Below, in pieces: positions 1-8,215 of a stretch of 64,000 nt of DNA. Under the pieces are notes generated by a model. That model searched no databases. It was not told the DNA's origin and saw only the letters and a program-made list of their open reading frames with translations. Positions within the stretch are counted from its first letter, which is position 1, and each line of letters starts with the position of its first letter. The stretch lies in the NCBI RefSeq assembly GCF_003721245.1, contig NZ_RIZG01000003.1, forward strand, positions 186,001-250,000, given 5' to 3'. Position numbers and translations under genes: made by a program. This DNA is from Marinomonas hwangdonensis. Lineage in GTDB: Bacteria; Pseudomonadota; Gammaproteobacteria; Pseudomonadales; Marinomonadaceae.

Positions 1-132
1 ACGATGAAAGGCCGCCTGTTGAGACATGATCCAGCGGATAAAATCCTGATAAGCTGACATTTCAAATGCCGCATACGCAGAGTTATGAAGCAATAAAAAA
101 GACAGTAAAAAGAAAGCGACGTTTTTCGCCAT
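1..132 (-). CDS. N-terminal part of a secreted or membrane protein, possibly a NicO-type nickel/cobalt/zinc permease (runs off the window)
   Basis: The reading frame opens with ATG at 132 and stays open for 44 codons to the window edge. The first residues, MAKNVAFFLLSFLLLH, are a lysine-containing start followed by a hydrophobic core and then NSAYA, a typical signal peptide ending near residue 21. The following residues (YQDFIRWIMSQQAAFHR) resemble the juxtamembrane start of NicO/RcnA-like nickel-cobalt permeases, which often have a helix with a QQ-FHR motif there. NicO permeases commonly sit beside DUF1007 genes, and one lies at 1609. The signal peptide is seen; the family call is inference from a short segment and context. 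Confidence 0.5.
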   Translation of the reverse strand, partial: MAKNVAFFLLSFLLLHNSAYAAFEMSAYQDFIRWIMSQQAAFHR

Positions 133-163
133 AATTGGCTCTCACTCAAAGTTGGGTACAATT

Positions 164-180
164 TTGTTATGATATAACAA
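164..180 (-). promoter_or_regulatory. Zur-like operator palindrome
   Basis: TTGTTAT-GAT-ATAACAA is a perfect 7-bp inverted repeat with a 3-bp centre, 32 bp upstream of the gene starting at 132. It closely resembles the GTTATANTATAAC core of gammaproteobacterial Zur (zinc uptake regulator) boxes. A Zur site here would fit a metal permease downstream. The palindrome is seen; the regulator is inferred. Confidence 0.55.
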
Positions 181-280
181 TTGAATCCCGAGGAGAAGCC
201 AAGGCGAAAAAACGTCACATTTGATGAAAAAATGTAGAAGCGACATTGTTTCAGCGCGAATTTGCTACCGCGCTAAAACC

Positions 281-895
281 TTAAGATGCGAGCTGAGGCT
301 GTAAAAACCCCATCACCCCACTCATAAAGATCTGTGCCGCCATCGCAGCCAACACCAACCCGGTAATTTTTGACAATACGTTTAGGCCTGTTCGGCCAAG
401 TATTTTTTCAATAATGGAACCCGAATACAAAATGATCGCCAAACTGCCCAAAGCCAGTAGCAGACCACCAATACCAATAATCAGATCCCATCCTTGCAGC
501 TCCGCACCGTACACCAGTATGGTACCTATTGTGGCGGGACCAATAATAGTCGGCACGGCCAAGGGCACCACAGAAATATCATCACGTTCTTCGCTAGGCA
601 TCCCCACCGCATGATTCCGTGTGCCGTCGCGTACCAAGCTTAATGCCGACATAAACAACAGAATCCCGGCGCCAATTCGGAAAGAATCCAAAGTAATACC
701 AAGCACAGCAAACAAACTACCGCCAAAAAACAGCAACACAAGGGCAATTGCCACGGACGCAACAATGGCTTTATTGGCAACCTGTTTACGTGATGCTGCG
801 GTTTCTCCACGCGTTAACGCAAGAAACATAGACAACACAAAAAAGGGCGCGAATAGGAAAAAGAACTTAATCCAAGTCGAAATTAATAAACTCAT
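281..895 (-). CDS. MarC family (UPF0056) integral membrane protein
   Basis: A 204-residue protein with about six hydrophobic segments. The segment IPLAVPTIIGPATIGTIL, near residues 110-130, is the proline/glycine-rich signature of the MarC family (VPLAxPlxxGPgai). MarC proteins are inner-membrane proteins of unknown substrate; despite the name, a role in multiple antibiotic resistance has not held up. The gene follows the LysE-type exporter by 33 bp on the same strand, so it may be cotranscribed. No clear ribosome binding site precedes the ATG. Full length for the family. Confidence 0.85.
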   Translation of the reverse strand: MSLLISTWIKFFFLFAPFFVLSMFLALTRGETAASRKQVANKAIVASVAIALVLLFFGGSLFAVLGITLDSFRIGAGILLFMSALSLVRDGTRNHAVGMPSEERDDISVVPLAVPTIIGPATIGTILVYGAELQGWDLIIGIGGLLLALGSLAIILYSGSIIEKILGRTGLNVLSKITGLVLAAMAAQIFMSGVMGFLQPQLAS

Positions 896-928
896 TTATA
901 ACAACCAAAGAAGCACTCAACAACGCGA

Positions 929-1576
929 TCAGCGCTGACTCAATGCGAGTTTTATACCAAAGCCCACCAACAATACGCCAGTGAAGCCATCCAACGCTTG
1001 CGCCACTTTTGGTCGCGCCAGCCAAACTCGCGCTTTATGAACCACAAGCGCAAGAAACGTTTGCCACACCATCGCTATGATAAAGTGAAGGGAGGCCATA
1101 AAAAGAGATTGCGCCAACGCCGAGTGACTCGGGTCAATAAACTGCGGTAAGAACGCCATATAAAAAATAATCGGCTTGGGGTTTAACACATTCGATAATA
1201 GTCCTTGGCGAAAGCTGCCCCACGCACTGAGCACACGAGGTGGCTTTCCGTCTTTATCCGCCACCGTGAAGGTCATACCCACAGGTTTCATGGCGCTACG
1301 CAGTGCTTGCACGCCCAGATACACCAAATACACCGCCCCTACGATTTTGAACGCGGTGAATAAGCCTGCTGAACCCAACAAAATAACCGACAACCCCAAA
1401 GCAGACACAGCCGCATGAGCAAACAAACCCATGCAAATACCCAAACTGGTCAAAAAGCCCAAACGCCAGCCGCCTAGGGCCGCGTTTCGCATCACCAAAA
1501 TAGTATCAACACCAGGACTCATAGTAAGAAGGCTAATAGCCACTAAGAAAGGCAACCACTGAAAATGCTCTAACAT
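929..1576 (-). CDS. LysE/RhtB family amino-acid exporter
   Basis: A 215-residue, six-helix inner-membrane protein. The N-terminus (FLVAISLLTMSPGVDTILVM) carries the TPGP/SPGxD-like motif of the LysE/RhtB family, and GxxxG-rich helices follow. Members export amino acids such as homoserine, threonine, lysine or cysteine. An AGGA ribosome binding site lies 9 bp before the ATG. Being 32 bp downstream of the DUF1007 gene and in the same run as thrB makes homoserine/threonine export plausible, but the substrate cannot be read from the sequence. Confidence 0.88.
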   Translation of the reverse strand: MLEHFQWLPFLVAISLLTMSPGVDTILVMRNAALGGWRLGFLTSLGICMGLFAHAAVSALGLSVILLGSAGLFTAFKIVGAVYLVYLGVQALRSAMKPVGMTFTVADKDGKPPRVLSAWGSFRQGLLSNVLNPKPIIFYMAFLPQFIDPSHSALAQSLFMASLHFIIAMVWQTFLALVVHKARVWLARPKVAQALDGFTGVLLVGFGIKLALSQR

Positions 1577-1608
1577 CTGCTTTCATCCTCGAAAACAATA
1601 AAAATCCA

Positions 1609-2178
1609 CTAGGATTGACACGTCAAATCGACCCAAAACGCCACAGACATTTCTACTGCTTCACGTTCACTCGGTGTGCACGTCTCAGCCAAGGCGCCCG
1701 ATAGCTGTACCAAACCTTCTTCTAAAGGCTCCATGGCAAAATACAATTCATCATCGCCAAAAGCAAAGCCTAACGTCGATGTTTCAACATTAATAGGAGC
1801 CGACAACGCAATACCCAATCGAACCCACAGCATTTGATCTCGAATACGCACATCCAACACTTGCACATTGTCTGGCACCAAGTCGGCCCCATCTTGCTTC
1901 ATCTTGATGAAATAGCCGTATTGATCAAAACTTTTAAAAATCTCGATCATGTCCAGCTTCTCTTGGCCGGTTAGCTCACCATCCGCATTTACGTCATATT
2001 CTGCGATGAGACTAGTCGAGGTAAATAAGTCTAAACTCCAAGTGGCTTCAAGGGAATCTATCGATGGTTGATCTACTTTAATACGATATTGTGAATCGAC
2101 CCATACATGCGGATGCGCCATCGCATTACTTACCAGCAAAATACTGGCTATACAAAGACAAAACCAAAAGCGCACCAT
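1609..2178 (-). CDS. DUF1007 family secreted protein
   Basis: Begins with a signal peptide (MVRFWFCLCIASILLVSNAMA) followed by HPHVWVDSQY, the HPHVWxD signature of DUF1007. A segment DVNADGELTGQE near residue 75 looks like an EF-hand-type calcium loop, as is common in this family. I chose the ATG at 2178 because AGGAAACAG lies just upstream; the longer frame from 2199 would overlap thrB and bury the signal peptide. DUF1007 genes frequently accompany NicO metal permeases, and their histidine-rich N-terminus suggests periplasmic metal handling. The gene lies 13 bp after the thrB stop codon. Confidence 0.85.
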   Translation of the reverse strand: MVRFWFCLCIASILLVSNAMAHPHVWVDSQYRIKVDQPSIDSLEATWSLDLFTSTSLIAEYDVNADGELTGQEKLDMIEIFKSFDQYGYFIKMKQDGADLVPDNVQVLDVRIRDQMLWVRLGIALSAPINVETSTLGFAFGDDELYFAMEPLEEGLVQLSGALAETCTPSEREAVEMSVAFWVDLTCQS

Positions 2179-2191
2179 ACTGTTTCCTATA

Positions 2192-3151
2192 TCAGGCAAG
2201 CGTCAATGTCGGAGCATAACGCACACGAGCTTCTAAAATACGTTGAAATTCACGTGGATCATGCTGCTGAGCCAAACGCTCTGGATCCTGTTTCGCTCCA
2301 TGCCACGCTTCTAAGCGAGACAACCAAAAACGCAACGCCGCAATACGCAGCATATAAGGCCACGCAAGCACTTCCTCTGGGCTGGCCTCTCGCTCATGCA
2401 AGTAGGCTTTGAGTAACGCACGATATTTTGCGTTGTCTAATTCGCCGGTGGTTATGTCAGAGCACCAATCGTTCACCACTATCGCCAGATCATACATCAC
2501 CCAAGCATGGCAAGCGTTGTAAAAATCGATAATCGCCGATAATTGATTACCTTCAAACAAGGTATTGTTATAAAACAAATCCCCATGAATGGTGGTTTTC
2601 GGCAAATCGGGGTGCTCGGCAATAAAGGCATCGAACTCCGCAATTTGTGACAACAACAGCTGCGCTTGTTCCGGTTCCAGTTGTGACGCAATCGCCTCAC
2701 TCGTTTTGTGCCACCACGCCATACCACGATGGCTCTCACGATGAGTGGCAAAATCCTCACCGGCTAAATGCAGCTTCGCCAGTACACTTCCCATTTGACG
2801 ACAGGTTTCCACATTGGTGCTTTCCAACCCACTGCCGGGGAAACAATCCACAATAATGGCAGGGCGATCTTTGACCACACGCAAGCGTTCACCATGAATG
2901 TCAATCAAGGCCGCAGGAACATTAAAACCTTTGTGTTTCAAATGCGCGACAACGTCTAAAAAGTAGGGGACCTCGTCAAACTCAAACTCTTCAAACAAGG
3001 TCAAAACATACTTGCCTGTTGTGGTATTCAAAAAATAATTGGTATTTTCAACGCCGCCAGTAATGCCTTGGAACGAAACCAGTTCACCCAAATAATAATC
3101 AGCCACTAAGGCGCGCATGTCAGAATCGGATAGAGAAGTGTAAACAGCCAA
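2192..3151 (-). CDS. thrB: Homoserine kinase (ThrB, APH-fold type)
   Basis: A 319-residue protein of the Pseudomonas-type homoserine kinase family, which has the aminoglycoside-phosphotransferase fold rather than the GHMP fold. It phosphorylates L-homoserine in threonine synthesis. Visible hallmarks are the N-terminal YYLGELVSFQGITGGVENTN segment, the catalytic HGDLFYNN loop (Brenner motif) and the metal-binding IIDFYNACH. Translation apparently starts at TTG with an AGGTAG ribosome binding site. The divergent thrB/polA arrangement is common in Pseudomonas and relatives. The next three genes follow closely on the same strand, suggesting an operon. Confidence 0.95.
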   Translation of the reverse strand: MAVYTSLSDSDMRALVADYYLGELVSFQGITGGVENTNYFLNTTTGKYVLTLFEEFEFDEVPYFLDVVAHLKHKGFNVPAALIDIHGERLRVVKDRPAIIVDCFPGSGLESTNVETCRQMGSVLAKLHLAGEDFATHRESHRGMAWWHKTSEAIASQLEPEQAQLLLSQIAEFDAFIAEHPDLPKTTIHGDLFYNNTLFEGNQLSAIIDFYNACHAWVMYDLAIVVNDWCSDITTGELDNAKYRALLKAYLHEREASPEEVLAWPYMLRIAALRFWLSRLEAWHGAKQDPERLAQQHDPREFQRILEARVRYAPTLTLA

Positions 3152-3351
3152 GTGGTACTACCTGTGATTATGATAAAAAATAATAGTCAAAAACATCATC
3201 AAGAAATGAAACGTCGCATTAACACGCCTATGCTCCACAATAAGCGTCAAAAGGTCAATTAACCAAGTATAAAATCGTCTTTAACACTGAAAAATTCACC
3301 ATAAACCCTTAGAATAGTGCCCATAATCGCCGATTAAAAAGAGGTTCTATT
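3152..3351. promoter_or_regulatory. Divergent thrB/polA promoter region
   Basis: 200 bp of AT-rich sequence between two genes that both appear to start with TTG. A TAGAAT hexamer near 3310 is a candidate -10 element for polA. An AAGAGG ribosome binding site at 3338-3343 sets the polA TTG start at 3352. No operator could be recognised. Confidence 0.4.
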
Positions 3352-6120
3352 TTGGCTACGGATTCTAAAACACAAAACACGCCCATGATCTTGGTAGACG
3401 GCTCGTCTTACCTTTACCGAGCATTCCACGCGATTCCACCGATGCACACCAGCGACGGTCACCCAACCAACGCCACGCGCGGTGTGATCAGTATGATCCG
3501 CAGCCTAATCAAAACCTACCCAGATTCACCTATGGTGATCATCTTCGACGCCAAGGGCAAAACCTTCCGCGACGAGATCTACAGCGAATACAAAGCGCAC
3601 CGTCCACCGATGCCAGACGACCTACGCCCACAAATCGAGCCGATTCACCGCATGGTGGAAGCCATGGGCTTACCGCTAGTAATCATCGATGGCGTAGAAG
3701 CCGACGACGTGATCGGTACCATCGCCAAACAAGTGGGCGAAGCAGGCCGCGAGGTGATCGTCTCCACTGGCGATAAAGACATGGCGCAGCTGGTTACCGA
3801 CAAAGTCACCCTTGTGAACACCATGAACAACACCGTCATGGACATCCAAGGTGTGAAAGACAAATTCGGCATTCCGCCCGAACTCATCATCGATTACCTT
3901 GCACTGATGGGCGACAAAGTCGATAATATCCCAGGCGTACCGGGTGTGGGCGAAAAAACAGCCTTGGCCTTGTTGCAAGGACTCGGCAGCATCAAAGACA
4001 TCTACAATCGCCTAGACGAGATCGCTGACTTGGGCTTTCGTGGCTCCAAAACCATGAAGCAAAAAATGGAAGACAACAAAGAGATGGCCGAGCTGTCTTA
4101 TACCTTGGCGACCATCAAATGCGACGTAGAACTGCCCTTCGAGCCACAAGAATTGAAAAACGGCGAAGCGGACAAAGAAAAACTGCGTGAATGGTTCACT
4201 AAGCTGGAGTTCAAAACTTGGTTGTCTGATCTAGACAAAGCGCCAAGCGTAGAAACCGCCAGCGATACCGTTGGTAATGACGGCCAAGTGGAAACGCCAG
4301 TTAAATCCGACATCGAAGCCAACTACGAAACCGTCTTAGACAAAGCAAGCTTCAACAAATGGCTAGAAAAAATCCAAGCTGCTGAACTGGTTGCCTTCGA
4401 TACAGAAACCACGTCTCTCAATTACATGGCTGCGGAACTGGTTGGCTTGTCCTTCTCGGTAGAAGTGGGCGAAGCTGCCTACGTTCCTGTCGCCCATGAT
4501 TACGAAGGTGCACCAGAACAGCTAGATCGCGCTTGGGTGCTAGAACAGCTGAAACCTTGGCTAGAAGACGACAGCCAAGCAAAAGTCGGCCAACACCTAA
4601 AATACGACGCCAACGTGCTAAACAACTACGACATCACCTTGCGTGGCATCGCTTACGACACCATGTTGGAATCGTACGTGTACAACTCCGTAAGCTCTCG
4701 CCACGACATGGACACTCTTGCCAGCAAGTTCCTCGGCCACACCAACGTGAGCTTTGAAGACATCGCCGGCAAAGGCGCGAAGCAAAAAACCTTTAACCAA
4801 ATCGACTTAGAAGTCGCCGCGTTTTACGCGGCAGAAGACGCCGACATCACCTTGCGTTTGCATCAAGCAATTTGGCCGAAAATCGAAACCACACCAGAAT
4901 TGGTCAGCATTTTTAAAGACATCGAATGCCCACTGATTCCGGTATTGGCGAAAATGGAACAAACCGGCGCCTTGATCGACCCAGAACTCTTGCACCTGCA
5001 AAGCACCGAAATCGCGGGCAAACTGCAAGAACTGGAAATCAAAGCTCACGAACAAGCGGGCGAAAGCTTCAACCTAAGCTCGCCAAAACAACTGCAAGTC
5101 ATCTTGTTCGAAAAACAAGGCTTGCCAGTTATCAAGAAAACACCAAAAGGCCAGCCATCCACTGCCGAGCCTATCTTGCAAGAACTGGCGCAAGACTACG
5201 AACTGCCACGTTTGATCATGGAACACCGCAGCTTGTCTAAGTTGAAATCCACTTACACAGACAAACTGCCAGAGATGATCCAGAAAACCGGCCGCATTCA
5301 TACCTCTTACCACCAAGCCATTACCGCGACAGGCCGTTTGTCGTCGACTGATCCGAACTTGCAAAACATCCCGATTCGCTCTGCCGAAGGTCGCCGTATT
5401 CGCCAAGCCTTCATCGCGCCTAAAGGCTACAAGTTAGTAGCGGCCGACTACTCACAAGTCGAATTACGCATCATGGCTCACCTGTCCCAAGATCCGGGCT
5501 TATTAGACGCTTTCACAAAAGACGCCGACGTGCACAAAGCCACCGCAGCGGAAGTCTTCGAAGTCAGCCTAGACGAAGTCACCACAGAACAGCGCCGCCG
5601 TGCCAAGGCCATCAACTTCGGCTTGATCTACGGCATGTCGGCCTTTGGTCTAGCGAAACAGCTGGGCATTGGTCGCCCAGAAGCAGGCAAATACATCAAA
5701 CGCTACTTCGAGCGTTACCCAGGCGTACAGCAATACATGGAAAACACCCGCGAAGGTGCGAAAGAAAAAGGCTATGTAGAAACCATCTACGGCCGCCGCT
5801 TGTACCTGCCAGACATCAAAGCGAAAAACGCCATGATGCGCCAAGCCGCGGAACGCACCGCGATCAACGCCCCGATGCAAGGCTCCGCCGCCGACATCAT
5901 CAAACGCGCCATGATCAAGATGCACGATTGGCTCGCCGAAACCGACCTAGACGTGAAAATGATCATGCAAGTACACGATGAACTCATCTTCGAAGTCGCT
6001 GAAAAAGACCTTGATGCGGCACAGAAGAAAATCGTCGACATCATGCAAAACAGCAGCAAAATCGACGTGCCGTTGTTGGTTGAAGCGGGGGTTGGGAACA
6101 ACTGGGACGAGGCGCATTAA
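3352..6120 (+). CDS. polA: DNA polymerase I
   Basis: A 922-residue, full-length PolA that fills gaps and removes RNA primers. The N-terminal 5'-3' exonuclease domain (about 1-300) shows ILVDGSSYLYRAFHA and GVEADDVIGT. The 3'-5' exonuclease domain keeps its acidic motif (VAFDTETTSL) and is probably active. The polymerase domain shows motif A (VAADYSQVELRIMAH), motif B (RRRAKAINFGLIYGMS) and motif C (MQVHDELIFEV). It ends in the family's usual NWDxAH. The TTG start is supported by AAGAGG seven bases upstream. A second, diverged copy of its last 17 codons lies at 10655-10705, so the present 3' end may have been supplied by an inserted element. Confidence 0.98.
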   Translation: MATDSKTQNTPMILVDGSSYLYRAFHAIPPMHTSDGHPTNATRGVISMIRSLIKTYPDSPMVIIFDAKGKTFRDEIYSEYKAHRPPMPDDLRPQIEPIHRMVEAMGLPLVIIDGVEADDVIGTIAKQVGEAGREVIVSTGDKDMAQLVTDKVTLVNTMNNTVMDIQGVKDKFGIPPELIIDYLALMGDKVDNIPGVPGVGEKTALALLQGLGSIKDIYNRLDEIADLGFRGSKTMKQKMEDNKEMAELSYTLATIKCDVELPFEPQELKNGEADKEKLREWFTKLEFKTWLSDLDKAPSVETASDTVGNDGQVETPVKSDIEANYETVLDKASFNKWLEKIQAAELVAFDTETTSLNYMAAELVGLSFSVEVGEAAYVPVAHDYEGAPEQLDRAWVLEQLKPWLEDDSQAKVGQHLKYDANVLNNYDITLRGIAYDTMLESYVYNSVSSRHDMDTLASKFLGHTNVSFEDIAGKGAKQKTFNQIDLEVAAFYAAEDADITLRLHQAIWPKIETTPELVSIFKDIECPLIPVLAKMEQTGALIDPELLHLQSTEIAGKLQELEIKAHEQAGESFNLSSPKQLQVILFEKQGLPVIKKTPKGQPSTAEPILQELAQDYELPRLIMEHRSLSKLKSTYTDKLPEMIQKTGRIHTSYHQAITATGRLSSTDPNLQNIPIRSAEGRRIRQAFIAPKGYKLVAADYSQVELRIMAHLSQDPGLLDAFTKDADVHKATAAEVFEVSLDEVTTEQRRRAKAINFGLIYGMSAFGLAKQLGIGRPEAGKYIKRYFERYPGVQQYMENTREGAKEKGYVETIYGRRLYLPDIKAKNAMMRQAAERTAINAPMQGSAADIIKRAMIKMHDWLAETDLDVKMIMQVHDELIFEVAEKDLDAAQKKIVDIMQNSSKIDVPLLVEAGVGNNWDEAH
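6098..6119 (+). other. Candidate left attachment-like repeat in the polA 3' end
   Basis: These 22 bases at the end of polA recur at 10683-10704 with one mismatch (21/22). The pair brackets 4.6 kb of AT-rich accessory sequence. Direct repeats formed by a gene's 3' end are the usual trace of island integration. No integrase is visible in between, so the mechanism is inferred. Confidence 0.5.
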
Positions 6121-6191
6121 ATATTTGCATCATTCAACAACACCTGCATTATTTAGCAAATCTTCATTAATTTTATTAAACGGATTTACAC

Positions 6192-7586
6192 ATGAAACAC
6201 TTAATATCTACTAAACGTCTTAGAGATAGTACGAGCCCAAGCGACAGGTCACCTAAGCAACAATTTGAAAGTGATAGAGGGCGAGTAGTCTTTGCCCCAG
6301 CATTTCGCAGGATGCAGAGTAAGGCTCAGGTATTCTCTTTAGAGAGCAATGCGGCTGTTAGAAGTAGGCTAACTCATTCTTTAGAAGTTGCACATATTGG
6401 TAAATATATTGCGCAAAAGATAGTTGAGAAAGCAATAGAAAAACAAAATCAAGATTTAATATATTTATCTGAACATATCGAGCCAATAGTTGAAACTGCT
6501 TGCTTTCTTCATGATATTGGCAACCCTCCATTCGGGCATTTGGGAGAGGAGGCTATCAAAGAGTGGTTTAATAAAAACGGTCCTAGTCTTTACGATGACT
6601 CTATAAATAAAGATATCGATCCCAGTTCAAAAAACTATCTTGATATCACTAACTTTGACGGTAACCCACAGGGTCTTCGTATTGCAATGACATTGCAAGG
6701 AGAAGCAGGAAAAAAAGGTTTAAATTTAACTTATACGCAAATTGCATCGCTGATTAAATATCCAAAACTATCTACAGACAATACGATCGATTACAAAAAA
6801 GTAGGTGTTTTTTCCTCTGAAGCCGATGATATAGCTACCATTTGGCATGAATTGAAGCTGGAACCATCACAAAGACATCCTTTTGTTTATATTATGGAAG
6901 CTTCTGATGATATTGCGTACTGCCTCAGCGATATTGAGGATGGCATAGAAAAAAACATAATAAAAAGTGAAGAAGTTTTAGAGCATCTAGCTAGTAGTTT
7001 TAAAGAACTGAGTGATGGTAGTATTGCGAAATGCATACCAACTAAAAGCGGTGAAGATAGAATTATTGGATCATATATTTCATTTCGTATAAATATGATA
7101 AACCTTTATGTAGATGAAGCAGCAAAGCGGTTCATAGACTCAATAGAAAGGGGAGATTTCACTGTTGGGTTCTTTGACAGAGATGAAACAGACCCATTCT
7201 CTAAAGCTCTAAAAATAATTAAATTATTTTGTAGAGAGCACTTATATAAGTCACCTGAAGCAGAAGATATAGAAATTGCCGGTTACAACATTGTTTATGG
7301 CCTTCTAGAAAAATTTTCAATTTTACTTTCTTTAAAAAGAAAAGATTTCGATCTTTTATTGAGTGGGAACGCTAAAGGACTTCATCTTCATAGCAGAATG
7401 TTTGGAAAACTTCCAAGCAAGCTCGTTAAGCACTATCAAGAGCAACTCGTTAACATCGATAACTCAGATATAACAGAGTGGTATTTCAGGCTGCAGCTAA
7501 TTATTGACTATATATCAGGCATGACTGATGAGTTTGCACTCCAGTTCTATCGCTTACTTAATGGAATTGAGATAAAAACACTATGA
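6192..7586 (+). CDS. dGTPase-like HD-domain dNTP triphosphohydrolase
   Basis: A 464-residue protein of the Dgt family, which cleaves dGTP or other dNTPs to a nucleoside and tripolyphosphate. Visible motifs are FAPAFRRMQSKAQVF (32-48), SRLTHSLEVAHIG (H62), the HD pair in CFLHDIGNPPFGHLGEE (H107, D108), FDGNPQGLRI and the later metal/helix motif MEASDDIAYCLSDIEDG (D239/D240). E. coli Dgt is slightly longer (505). Host copies of dgt act in dNTP homeostasis, while some dGTPases are known anti-phage proteins that deplete dNTPs. Base composition is far more AT-rich than neighbouring polA, and the stop codon overlaps the next start (ATGA), implying transfer as a two-gene unit. The ribosome binding site is weak. 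Confidence 0.92.
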   Translation: MKHLISTKRLRDSTSPSDRSPKQQFESDRGRVVFAPAFRRMQSKAQVFSLESNAAVRSRLTHSLEVAHIGKYIAQKIVEKAIEKQNQDLIYLSEHIEPIVETACFLHDIGNPPFGHLGEEAIKEWFNKNGPSLYDDSINKDIDPSSKNYLDITNFDGNPQGLRIAMTLQGEAGKKGLNLTYTQIASLIKYPKLSTDNTIDYKKVGVFSSEADDIATIWHELKLEPSQRHPFVYIMEASDDIAYCLSDIEDGIEKNIIKSEEVLEHLASSFKELSDGSIAKCIPTKSGEDRIIGSYISFRINMINLYVDEAAKRFIDSIERGDFTVGFFDRDETDPFSKALKIIKLFCREHLYKSPEAEDIEIAGYNIVYGLLEKFSILLSLKRKDFDLLLSGNAKGLHLHSRMFGKLPSKLVKHYQEQLVNIDNSDITEWYFRLQLIIDYISGMTDEFALQFYRLLNGIEIKTL

Positions 7587-8137
7587 ACATAGAATCACAC
7601 CCAATAAGCATAGTAATTGACTCAATACACGAAAATATTGAATTGGAATTTAGCATTTATAAATATCAACCTCAATCAATAATAGATGAAAGAAAATCCT
7701 TTCCTGTAAAGAAATTAGATTTATCTGATTCCTGGCTATTAGATCAGCTAAATCGACTAAATGAGAATGAAGAGCTTGCCTTTCATTCTAAATTTAAAAT
7801 CGGTTCGCGCTATTACCATATGCCAATGATAGATTTCAACTGCAAAATAGAAGATATTGATAAAGCCAAAAAGGTTTTATCTAACTTGCTTCCAAAAGAG
7901 ATATTTCACAGTCTTTCATTCTATGAATCAGGAAGATCATTACATGCATATGGATCAACTCCCATTCCTAATACTAGATGGGTTGAATTCATGGGTAGAC
8001 TCTTACTCGCTAATTTGCCAAACGAGCCATCAATTATTGATACTAGATGGGTAGGTCATCGACTTGTAGGCGGCTATTCCTCTCTCCGCTGGTCTGCAAA
8101 TAGTGACTACTATCTTAAGATCCCAACTAAAATTTAA
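7583..8137 (+). CDS. Small primase-polymerase (AEP)-like protein, partner of the dGTPase
   Basis: A 184-residue soluble protein translationally coupled to the dGTPase by a 4-bp ATGA overlap. The C-terminal half carries an ordered set of motifs resembling the archaeo-eukaryotic primase fold. These are a hydrophobic strand ending in an acidic residue (MPMIDFN, D84), an SGxSxH motif (SGRSLHAYGS, S116-H121) and a later hydrophobic-D motif (IIDTRWVGHR, D153) followed by SSLRWSANS. In LigD/primase-type enzymes these positions hold the metal ligands and the nucleotide-binding SGxxxH and R-x-S elements. The first motif has D-x-N rather than D-x-D, so catalysis is uncertain. The N-terminal 70 residues are unrecognised. 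The family call is by eye from motifs; activity is not shown. Confidence 0.6.
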   Translation: MNIESHPISIVIDSIHENIELEFSIYKYQPQSIIDERKSFPVKKLDLSDSWLLDQLNRLNENEELAFHSKFKIGSRYYHMPMIDFNCKIEDIDKAKKVLSNLLPKEIFHSLSFYESGRSLHAYGSTPIPNTRWVEFMGRLLLANLPNEPSIIDTRWVGHRLVGGYSSLRWSANSDYYLKIPTKI

Positions 8138-8144
8138 TTTTTAT

Positions 8145-8175
8145 ATAAAGGGTCAACATATAATTGACCCTTTAT
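8145..8175. terminator. Bidirectional terminator hairpin between convergent genes
   Basis: A perfect 12-bp stem (8145-8156 with 8164-8175, arm ATAAAGGGTCAA) and a 7-base loop lie between the primase-like gene and the convergent HNH gene, in an AT-rich context suited to termination in both directions. Confidence 0.75.
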
Positions 8176-8215
8176 TCTACCCCCTTTAGAATAAACTGAA
8201 AGAAAACGCCTTAGA

